Below are positions 1 through 6,562 of a stretch of 8,267 nucleotides of DNA, one piece after another. The notes beneath the pieces are model-generated. The model saw nothing but the letters and a program-made list of their open reading frames with translations, was not told the origin of the DNA and did not search any database. The translations under genes and the position numbers were made by a program. The DNA is from Lunatibacter sp035460985 (GTDB lineage: Bacteria > Bacteroidota > Bacteroidia > Cytophagales > Cyclobacteriaceae). The stretch is from contig DATHWC010000286.1 in the NCBI GenBank assembly GCA_035460985.1, forward strand, positions 1 to 8,267. Reading direction: 5' to 3'. Numbering within the stretch: position 1 is the stretch's first letter; each line of letters starts with the position of its first letter.

Positions 1-1
1 T

Positions 2-1747
2 TGGGGGCTCTCCCAAATTGCTGGGAAGGATGAACAAATAGGCACCGAACTTATCCCTTATCTAAAAGATTCAGATGAAGAGATTAAGGCCCAAGCAGCC
101 AAATGGATCGGAGATATTCGCTTGAGTCAGGCGGGTAATGACTTGTTACCTTTGTTGAATGATTCAAACAGCAGGGTAAGGTTTTTTGCAGCCGAGGCAT
201 TGGGGAGAATTGAATATGCTGATGCCGTGGATGCTCTTGTTCAAATGCTTGAAGAGAACAACGACTCGGATGTGTATTTGCGTCATGCCGGAAGTCTTGC
301 ACTTGCGCGGATTGGAAACGCCGCACCCATATTGGATCTTAAGGACCATTCCTCGATAGCTGTAAGGACGGCAGCAGTATTGGCTTTACGTAGAATGGGT
401 CATGCCGGTGTAGCGGAATTTTTGAAGGATTCTGAGGAATATATTGTAGCCGAAGCCGCCAGAGCGATTAATGACGATCTTTCAATTCCCGATGCGTTAC
501 CTGCTTTGGCTGGAATTCTAACTACTACCAATTTCAGCTCAGAACCCATCATTCGAAGGTCAATCAATGCGAATCTAAGATTAGGAAATGAACAGGGTAT
601 GAATAACCTGATCTCATATCTAAGCAATGCCCAGGTTCCTAAAGCCATGAAAATTGAGGCGTTGGAGGCATTGGGCACTTGGGCAAAGCCGTCTGTGTTG
701 GACCGGGTAGACGGGAGATATAGAGGCGAAATAGAAAGAGATCCAAATCCCTTACGGCTGGCATCAAAGGATGTAATTATGGAATTGCTTGCTGCCTCTG
801 ATGAGGAAATCAGAATTGCAGCAGTTAGATCAATCGCAAAACTCAATATTTCTGATGCGTCAGATCGATTATTTGCCATGCTGGAAAAAGACCCTTCCCC
901 TGGAGTGCGGGAAGCTAGTTTGGTAGGAATCACGACTATGAAAGAAGTACCCGTGGATAAAGCGATTCAAATGGCCCTCTCTGACGCTGTCTTGTCGGTC
1001 CGGGTTGCAGGATTAGGACTTATCGAGCAATTGGAAATTTCGGAACAATTGAAAGCCAATCTTTTGGCAGATGTAATAGTAAAACAAACAGTTGAAGAAA
1101 AACAAGCCGCAGTACTTTCATTGGGTAAATTAGATATAGAACAGGCCAAACCTGTATTTGAAAATGTTTTGAATCTATTGGAAGCGGAAAAACTTGCGCC
1201 GGAAATAGAGTTGGAACTTATCGAAGCACTTGAAAACCTTGATGAACCAAGTTTAACAGCGAGATATAATGAAATTCGCTCCAAACGAAGTGGAGATGAC
1301 ATACTTGCCTCTTATAGCGGAAGCATGTATGGAGGAGATCCCCGGAGAGGCCGAAGAATTATGTTCCAACATCCCACTGGACAATGTATAAAGTGCCATT
1401 CCTATGATGATTTTGGCGGGAATGCTGGGCCCAGATTAAATGGGATTGGAAGTCAGTTGAGCAGGAAAGAGTTGTTGGAAGCACTTATCGATCCCAGCAA
1501 ACGGTTGGCACCAGGTTTTGGAGTGGTAATACTGGATTTAAAGGATGATCAGAAATTGGCTGGAATTTTAGCTGCTGAAAACAACAATAGCGTCACTGTA
1601 AAAATGGGGAATAAGCCGGATACGGTGGTTCTCAAAGAGCATATAGTCCTCAGAAATGACGCACCCTCAAGTATGCCTGATATGAAGCAGTATCTTGATC
1701 GTAGGGAGATAAGGGATCTGGTGAGTTATTTAGCTACGTTAAAATAA
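2..1747 (+). CDS. HEAT-repeat protein with C-terminal c-type heme-binding domain (5' partial)
   Basis: The reading frame is open from the first complete codon at base 2 and continues upstream, so the TTG at 122 is not a credible start; 581 residues are visible. Visible residues ~1-430 are helical repeats of HEAT/PBS-lyase type: stretches such as DSDEEIKAQAAKWIGDI, DSNSRVRFFAAEALGRI and ASDEEIRIAAVRSIAKL recur every ~30 residues. The C terminus is a mono-heme cytochrome c domain with CIKCH at residues 462-466 (bases 1385-1399) and a probable distal ligand Met558 in SSMPD, followed by a final helix (REIRDLVSYLATLK). This matches the Pirellula/Verrucomicrobium-type putative heme-binding domain, which in full-length proteins often follows a sugar-dehydrogenase-like beta-propeller and HEAT repeats; whether a propeller is present upstream cannot be seen. 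A periplasmic electron-transfer role is likely, because c-type heme is attached there. It ends with TAA, convergent with the SGNH gene. Confidence 0.9.
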   Translation, partial: WGLSQIAGKDEQIGTELIPYLKDSDEEIKAQAAKWIGDIRLSQAGNDLLPLLNDSNSRVRFFAAEALGRIEYADAVDALVQMLEENNDSDVYLRHAGSLALARIGNAAPILDLKDHSSIAVRTAAVLALRRMGHAGVAEFLKDSEEYIVAEAARAINDDLSIPDALPALAGILTTTNFSSEPIIRRSINANLRLGNEQGMNNLISYLSNAQVPKAMKIEALEALGTWAKPSVLDRVDGRYRGEIERDPNPLRLASKDVIMELLAASDEEIRIAAVRSIAKLNISDASDRLFAMLEKDPSPGVREASLVGITTMKEVPVDKAIQMALSDAVLSVRVAGLGLIEQLEISEQLKANLLADVIVKQTVEEKQAAVLSLGKLDIEQAKPVFENVLNLLEAEKLAPEIELELIEALENLDEPSLTARYNEIRSKRSGDDILASYSGSMYGGDPRRGRRIMFQHPTGQCIKCHSYDDFGGNAGPRLNGIGSQLSRKELLEALIDPSKRLAPGFGVVILDLKDDQKLAGILAAENNNSVTVKMGNKPDTVVLKEHIVLRNDAPSSMPDMKQYLDRREIRDLVSYLATLK

Positions 1748-1776
1748 AAACAGGTTCAGTGTTAAAAAAAAGAATG

Positions 1777-1824
1777 ACCACAGAGGACACGGAGGTTGCA
1801 CAAAGAACACAAAGTTTTTTTTAA
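1777..1824. repeat. CACAAAG-type block, copy 1 (9-bp periodic)
   Basis: The block reads as successive variants of a CACAnAGnn word: CACAGAGGA, CACGGAGGTTG, CACAAAGAA, CACAAAG, with steps of 9, 11 and 9 bp, then a run of eight T. It begins 29 bp after the stop codon of the heme protein gene. The matching block in copy 2 is at 1990-2026. Confidence 0.7.
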
Positions 1825-1874
1825 ATCATCACTAAGAATCTACTGTTTCGTTTTTAACAGGAGAAGTAAAGTTA

Positions 1875-1965
1875 CCGCATAGTTCGCATAGTTCACATAG
1901 TTTTGGCCTCAGATAATGAACTGTTCAATTCCGAAAACCTCTATGTGAACTATGTTACTATGTGG
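1875..1965. repeat. long imperfect inverted repeat B1 (CATAG-type 9-mers)
   Basis: The left arm 1875-1900 is three in-phase 9-mers ending in CACATAG; the right arm 1941-1965 is its near reverse complement. The loop-side 14 bp pair perfectly (GTTCACATAG with CTATGTGAAC plus four more), then there is a short internal mismatch, then an outer 8-bp helix with one G-U. The loop is 40 nt (1901-1940). On either strand this would fold into a long hairpin. No clear T-run follows it, so it is a poor intrinsic terminator on its own. Confidence 0.75.
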
Positions 1966-1989
1966 TTAAAACTTCTTTAATGTAAAAGA

Positions 1990-2026
1990 GATCACAAAGG
2001 AGGCACAAAGGACACGAAGTTTTTTA
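1990..2026. repeat. CACAAAG-type block, copy 2 (9-bp periodic)
   Basis: A diverged and shorter copy of the block at 1777-1824: CACAAAGGAGG, CACAAAGGA, CACGAAG, then a T-run. The 11-then-9 bp spacing matches the last part of copy 1, and it has lost the first word. Confidence 0.65.
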
Positions 2027-2067
2027 AGAATCTTCAAGAGAATCTATTTTTCCTGCTTTTTGAGCGC

Positions 2068-2168
2068 AAAAAAAATTACCACATAGGACGTATAGTGCAC
2101 ATAGTTCGGACTTTAGAATCTGAAAAAAATTCTCCTAAAACCTCTATGTGTACTATGTTACTATGTGG
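2068..2168 (-). terminator. possible intrinsic terminator of the TonB receptor-SGNH operon (hairpin B2 plus T8)
   Basis: Read on the minus strand, the B2 hairpin is followed within two or three nucleotides by eight T residues (the A8 at 2068-2075 on the plus strand). It comes 36 nt after the SGNH stop codon. Hairpin plus T-tract just past an operon end is the classic intrinsic-terminator layout, but the stem is unusually long, AT-rich and large-looped, so efficiency is uncertain. On the plus strand the region after B2 is only moderately T-rich. Confidence 0.4.
2079..2168. repeat. long imperfect inverted repeat B2 (CATAG-type 9-mers)
   Basis: The left arm 2079-2104 contains three 9-bp words (CACATAGGA, CGTATAGTG, CACATAG); the right arm 2144-2168 is the near reverse complement. 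By hand I count ~15 loop-side pairs including wobbles, a small internal loop and an outer 8-bp helix. The loop is 39 nt and resembles the B1 loop, including the shared AAAACCT before the right arm. It lies 36 bp past the stop codon of the minus-strand SGNH gene. Confidence 0.75.
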
Positions 2169-2204
2169 CTTAATTTTATTATTCACAATGGTCCTGTTTA
2201 ATTT

Positions 2205-3668
2205 TTATCTTGGCAAATCGTTGCCCATATATGAATTTGGATTTACCTTGGGGATGGTTGATCCCCATTTTTCATTTATTGCATCAATAAAATGGTTGGC
2301 AACAAACGCACTTCCCCGGTTGTTTGGGTGCACTCCATCAGCGGAGAAACCTCCGTTTGGTGGCGCAATAGAAGCAGTAAGCGTCACCCCATTGGCTTGT
2401 AGTGAGCCTTCAAGAGCTGACTGTAGAAGTTGATTAATATTTACCAAAACCAACCTATCTGAATTGGATTGGACTGCTTCGCTAATGACACCATTAAACG
2501 TATTGATTTTAGCTGCTATTTCAGCCTGTTCCGATGGGATCAATACATATTCATCTTCTATAGGTATCGTAACCCCACGAATATTCAACGGGCTTCCCAC
2601 AGTTTGTCCTAGAACCTGGGAGAGCGTTAGCGTAGCCCTGTCATTGGAATTACTTTGACGGATGGAAGGTAATCCCAATCCAGATAGATCTGTTAAAGTC
2701 TCATCTTCCATAACGAATCCATTTTGACCAGTTTGAAACTGAATAGTTCTCAAAACCCGTTCCTCCTGAGTAATAAGTTGCATTTGCTCCGCTTGCAATA
2801 AACCTGCGTTGTATGGCAGGTAGTTTGGATTGATAAGGCTGACTTGGCCAGATGAAAGCGGTAAAGCATTCCAAGGTACCAAATTAAAATAGGGTAATAC
2901 GTTAAAATTTGGGATGTTGGCAACTGCTCCCTTAGCATTCGGATTTGCTTGAAGCATCGTTCCCAAAGCAGCAGTGTACAACGCAGCGAATTGCTGGTCT
3001 GAAGTTAATATTGCCGGATTGGATCCGCCCAGAAGTGCATATCCTAAAACATCATTTTTCCCGAGCCAAAAAGTAAAAAAGGTTCCTCCGTCAGCAAGTG
3101 CTGCCGCCGCATCTCCCACTAAAGTCGAAGTTCCCGGGTTGCTGGCGAAACGGGCATACTCCGGATTGAAGGCAGGGTGATCTGGTTGTGCGGCATTGCC
3201 GGCTTCCGGAATTAGGGAAGTACCGAGTGTAATCCGATTTACTCCAAAATTATTTAAAGCGCTCTTGTCCCCGGCAAAAGCTGCAAATGGATTACCTGGT
3301 ACTATAGGTTCAGGCTGAATGCTTCCTGTGTTGGGATTGATGCGGAGAATGAGCCGACCCAACGCAATACCGCCAGGTCCTGGCCCAAAGTAACCAACTT
3401 CAGCATTGATATCAGGTACATTAAAGTCCCCGCCACCTACGGCTTTCATTTGTTCTGCGAGGATAACGGCAAATGAATTTTGTTGTGAACGGTTGTACAG
3501 TGCCCCGTCCATCACCCCAGCAGTATTTGATGAGCCTATACTGATCATTTTGGTAAAGTCAGCCTCCCCAGAGGAGGGTTCGATAACCGGTGTTTCCGGA
3601 AAATCGTATTGGCAGGAAAACCCTATAATCAGGAAAATAAAAGCGGAAAATCTATACAGTTTTTTCAT
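2205..3668 (-). CDS. SGNH/GDSL-type hydrolase lipoprotein
   Basis: The 487-aa product starts with a lipoprotein signal peptide: a Lys-containing n-region, a hydrophobic core (AFIFLIIG) and a lipobox ending at Cys19 (GFSC). It should be lipidated and sent to the outer membrane. SGNH blocks are visible in order: block I ISIGSSNTAG with probable nucleophile Ser47, a likely block II Gly142 (NNFGVNR), block III WLGKND with Asn205, and block V SADGVHPNN with Asp444 and His447. These fit an esterase/lipase-like hydrolase; the length (~450-500 aa, long insert between blocks III and V) is typical of Bacteroidota 'GDSL family lipolytic' lipoproteins. Block I has Ser46 where the classic GDS motif has Asp. 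It starts 11 nt after the receptor stop codon, so the two are surely co-transcribed and probably act on the same substrate at the cell surface. The substrate is unknown. Confidence 0.88.
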   Translation of the reverse strand: MKKLYRFSAFIFLIIGFSCQYDFPETPVIEPSSGEADFTKMISIGSSNTAGVMDGALYNRSQQNSFAVILAEQMKAVGGGDFNVPDINAEVGYFGPGPGGIALGRLILRINPNTGSIQPEPIVPGNPFAAFAGDKSALNNFGVNRITLGTSLIPEAGNAAQPDHPAFNPEYARFASNPGTSTLVGDAAAALADGGTFFTFWLGKNDVLGYALLGGSNPAILTSDQQFAALYTAALGTMLQANPNAKGAVANIPNFNVLPYFNLVPWNALPLSSGQVSLINPNYLPYNAGLLQAEQMQLITQEERVLRTIQFQTGQNGFVMEDETLTDLSGLGLPSIRQSNSNDRATLTLSQVLGQTVGSPLNIRGVTIPIEDEYVLIPSEQAEIAAKINTFNGVISEAVQSNSDRLVLVNINQLLQSALEGSLQANGVTLTASIAPPNGGFSADGVHPNNRGSAFVANHFIDAINEKWGSTIPKVNPNSYMGNDLPR

Positions 3669-3679
3669 CGTTTCGTAGG

Positions 3680-6562
3680 TTAGTTTAATAACTCGTCAAA
3701 AGTGATAGAAAGGTAATAGATTGCACCCAGGGTAGGTCCTCCAAAATTCATTATGTAGCGATTGTTGAAAATATTCGATCCACCCAACTTGACGATTGTT
3801 TTGAGATTACTGACTTTGTAACTTACCTGTGCATCTACATTGTGAAATTCGGGCACATCTCCGACCGCAAAGGTTGATTCCCAGTAGAATCCGGTCTGAT
3901 ACCTATAAGCTACGTTAAAACCGAGGTTTTGGGTTAGTTTTCGATTTCCGAACATGATGTTGGTTTTGTGCTCCGGAGTATTGAATCCAAGCAATAAGTT
4001 TGGATCTAGATCGGTCAATAGTTTATTGTAATTATAGTTTCCACTGATACTGTAATTTTTTGGGAGGTTATAGGTAATTCCAATTGCCGCTCCGTGCGCT
4101 TTTACATTTTCATCAATGATGTTTGTATAGGTTTGGAATGTGTTTTCCTGACCAGGTGTAGTGATCGGGGTTAGGAGGGAGGGGGCATTGATGGCGTTGA
4201 TTGCTCCCTGGTCTGTAGTCATGCCTGCCCCTGGGTAAACTGGCCCTGGAGCCTTGCGGACAGCGGTCTGGGCAATAAAATCGGAATAGTCATTATAATA
4301 ATAAGCAAGATCAATTAACAACCTATTATTACTCAAAAGTCCTTTATAACCTACCTCCGTAGATCTAACCTGCTCCGGTCTTAGGTCGGGCAGGGGTTCT
4401 GCCACTTGGAGTAGAGCGGTTGCCTCCGGAGCAACAGGGCTGGCTCCTGCACCGACTGCGGCCGTGTATTGTTGGACAGACCCTAGGGTAAACGCATTAT
4501 CGTAAATCCTGTATTTCTCTCTATAAAAAGGCAATCCTCCAATCAGCCTGGCGGAAACTACATTGAGGTCAATATGTTGCGCCTGGGTAGTCGGCATACG
4601 GAACCCAGTTTGGTAGGATAATCTGAAATTGCTATTTCCTTCCGTGAAAACTCCAGATATCCTCGGACTGAATTGCCCTTCAAAATTTTCATTTTTATCG
4701 TATCGTATAGATCCGGTAATTTTCAGTTTATCTTGGAGAACCCGCTTAGCCCCTTGCGCAAACGCACCTACCTCCTGAATGGTAATTTCATTGCCTTCTA
4801 CATCGGCAAAAATGGTTCCATTGGACCTTAATTCATAGACCCGATAGGAACCACCTACCTGTAAATCCATAAAGTCTATTTCGTTTTTGAAATCATATTG
4901 TCCCTCAACCATGTTCATTCGGGATCGATCATTAAACAAAGAACCAGCGGGTATTTCCACCCCTCTTACTGTTCTCGTCTCCGCATCAAACGCAGCTGTA
5001 CCTGGTTCATAGCGGCCAATATCAGCTTGAGATCTGGCAAACTGATGGGCTACTGATTGCTGCTGTATAGAACCCATTGAACCCGGGGCCACTTGCTGAA
5101 GTGCCAATGCCCCCATATAATTTAACGTATACTCACCAAACCATTGGGCGTTACCTTTCCAGGCATCATTGATATTTACCCCTGTCAAATCAGCAATATA
5201 GGAATCTCCGGAATTTTCCCTTGTCGTATAGGCCCTGAGGAAAAAGTTATCTCCCCGTAATTCCAGCTTATGCTGCGTAATGTTAAAATTATTAAGGGAG
5301 TACCGTTGTGCCCCAGTATATACGGAGGTTCCAGAACCGTAATTAAGCGTGTATGACAGTTCCGCCCGGTCAGTTATCCTGTAATGCAGAGCTCCGTTGA
5401 GTTTATAGTTCTTTGCCCCATAGTCTACCAGATTTCGTTCATCATATCCCGTTCGGGATACAATTTGGTCTGGAATGCTACCTATATATCCTCCAATTCC
5501 CAGTGCATTGGCTTGCGCTTGAATGGCACCCACGTTTCGAAGAAGTCCAATATTGTTGGAAACTTCATCACCGAAGACATGGACGAGATTTTCTCCCGGA
5601 TTAAATGGCAATGTTCCCTGCGCGTTACTATTAAGATCCGTGCGGTCTGTACCATACCAATCTTCAGCTTCCATAAATGAAGCGTTAATTTTAAAGGCCA
5701 CTTTATTATTAAAAGCATGCGCATATCTGATAGCGCCTTCATACATAGGTTGAGGAGACTGCGGTTCTCCTGGCCGGCCACCAAAGTGATTAAATCCTTG
5801 TTTATAAAAAGCACTTACACCTTGGTAATCGAAAGGGCTTTTACTGTTCACCAGCAAAATACCGTTAAACGCATTCGGTCCGTAAAGGGCAGATGAGGCC
5901 CCTGGTATTAACTCAAGACTTTCTACATCCAATTCTGAGGGCCCATTGAGGTTTCCAATCGGGAAATTTAACGCAGGTGCCTGCGTATCCATTCCGTCTG
6001 TCAATTGAACAAAACGGGTATTTCCTGTGGAGTTAAAGCCCCGCGCATTTAGAATTTGAAAATTAACTGAAGAAGTAGTTACATCCACACCCTTCAGGTT
6101 GGCTATGGCTTTATAGTATGTGTCACTGGCCGTTTCTCTTACAGCCAGAATATCCATTTTTTCGATCGATACCGGGGATTGCAAAATACTTTCTTCAACC
6201 CGCGAAGCAGATACAACCACTTCCTGACCTAAAAACATTTGCTCTTCTAATTGGATACTTATCCCGGTAGCGTTACTCTCAGTCACTATCTGCTCCTGTG
6301 AGGCAAACCCGACCATTGAAAAAACGAGCGTTAAGGGAGGGTCCTGGTTTACCCGAAGATTGAATTCACCGTTCATGTCAGTAATTGTACCCAGTACCTT
6401 GCCTTTTACCAATATATTGACCCCAGTTAAAGGATCATTGGAGGTCGATTCTACTACTTTTCCAGAAATGACTGTGACCTGTCCTGCCGCATGGAACCAT
6501 ATAAAAAATAACATAATAAGCGTGAGGAAGGATCGAGGAGGGTTAAATGATTGCTTAGACAT
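3680..6562 (-). CDS. TonB-dependent outer-membrane receptor with N-terminal carboxypeptidase-regulatory-like domain
   Basis: The 960-aa product has a signal peptide (hydrophobic FLTLIMLFFIWF, probable cleavage after AAG, residue 27). Residues ~31-110 form a CarboxypepD_reg-like beta-sandwich (GKVVESTSNDPLTGVNILVKG, then TDMNGEFNL). The plug domain follows, from VVVSASR, with the landmark ESLELIPGASSALYGPNAFNGIL (PGASS begins at residue 220). The rest is a long beta-barrel rich in alternating aromatic strands (LSYTLNYGSG, FRLSYQTGFRMP, YSISGNYNYN, NLGFNVAYRYQTGFYW). It imports an unknown ligand using TonB-ExbBD energy. It lacks the canonical SusC signatures and no susD follows; the partner is the SGNH lipoprotein. 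The chain ends SITFDELLN, so the usual terminal aromatic lies five residues inside the end. The ATG at 6562 is chosen because it directly precedes the signal peptide; no strong ribosome-binding site is visible, as usual in this phylum. Confidence 0.92.
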   Translation of the reverse strand: MSKQSFNPPRSFLTLIMLFFIWFHAAGQVTVISGKVVESTSNDPLTGVNILVKGKVLGTITDMNGEFNLRVNQDPPLTLVFSMVGFASQEQIVTESNATGISIQLEEQMFLGQEVVVSASRVEESILQSPVSIEKMDILAVRETASDTYYKAIANLKGVDVTTSSVNFQILNARGFNSTGNTRFVQLTDGMDTQAPALNFPIGNLNGPSELDVESLELIPGASSALYGPNAFNGILLVNSKSPFDYQGVSAFYKQGFNHFGGRPGEPQSPQPMYEGAIRYAHAFNNKVAFKINASFMEAEDWYGTDRTDLNSNAQGTLPFNPGENLVHVFGDEVSNNIGLLRNVGAIQAQANALGIGGYIGSIPDQIVSRTGYDERNLVDYGAKNYKLNGALHYRITDRAELSYTLNYGSGTSVYTGAQRYSLNNFNITQHKLELRGDNFFLRAYTTRENSGDSYIADLTGVNINDAWKGNAQWFGEYTLNYMGALALQQVAPGSMGSIQQQSVAHQFARSQADIGRYEPGTAAFDAETRTVRGVEIPAGSLFNDRSRMNMVEGQYDFKNEIDFMDLQVGGSYRVYELRSNGTIFADVEGNEITIQEVGAFAQGAKRVLQDKLKITGSIRYDKNENFEGQFSPRISGVFTEGNSNFRLSYQTGFRMPTTQAQHIDLNVVSARLIGGLPFYREKYRIYDNAFTLGSVQQYTAAVGAGASPVAPEATALLQVAEPLPDLRPEQVRSTEVGYKGLLSNNRLLIDLAYYYNDYSDFIAQTAVRKAPGPVYPGAGMTTDQGAINAINAPSLLTPITTPGQENTFQTYTNIIDENVKAHGAAIGITYNLPKNYSISGNYNYNKLLTDLDPNLLLGFNTPEHKTNIMFGNRKLTQNLGFNVAYRYQTGFYWESTFAVGDVPEFHNVDAQVSYKVSNLKTIVKLGGSNIFNNRYIMNFGGPTLGAIYYLSITFDELLN

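Larger units (their letters stand above)
1777..2174. repeat. two-copy composite repeat, ~204-bp period, in a convergent intergenic region
   Basis: Two diverged copies of one unit lie head to tail. Copy 1 covers ~1777-1969 and copy 2 ~1990-2174. Three landmarks give nearly the same offset: the ACACAAAG/ACACGAAG-plus-T-run (1806 and 2011, 205 bp), the left arm ACCGCATAG/ACCACATAG (1874 and 2078, 204 bp) and CCTCTATGTG (1938 and 2141, 203 bp). Each unit has a CACAAAG-type block, a ~50-bp spacer and a long inverted repeat. Similarity persists in the hairpin loops, so the whole unit was duplicated rather than only the arms. I see no coding potential. Repeats of this look (runs of CACAGAG/CACAAAG/CACATAG words) occur between genes in many Bacteroidota genomes, but no established function is known to me. 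Confidence 0.8.

Noticed and set aside
122..124. TTG at 122 as start of the HEAT/heme gene
   Set aside because: The frame stays open to base 2 and encodes further HEAT-type repeat sequence, so the gene simply enters from the left.
400..1302. Minus-strand ORFs of 177 and 111 codons inside the heme-protein gene
   Set aside because: Antisense shadows rich in Ser/Ala/Ile, without domains and fully inside a well-supported gene.
1777..2174. CRISPR array
   Set aside because: The periodic words are ~9 bp without unique 30-40 bp spacers, and the larger period has only two diverged copies in which the 'spacers' are also related.
2095..2433. Plus-strand ORF of 112 codons across the repeat end and the SGNH 3' end
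   Set aside because: It starts inside hairpin B2 and then runs antisense to the SGNH C terminus; no recognisable protein features.
5384..5814. Overlapping plus- and minus-strand ORFs inside the receptor gene
   Set aside because: Out-of-frame shadows of the TonB-dependent receptor.
3680..6562. Annotation of the receptor as SusC
   Set aside because: It has the shared regulatory-like and plug domains, but no SusC-type signatures that I can see and no SusD partner; a general TonB-dependent receptor is the safer name.
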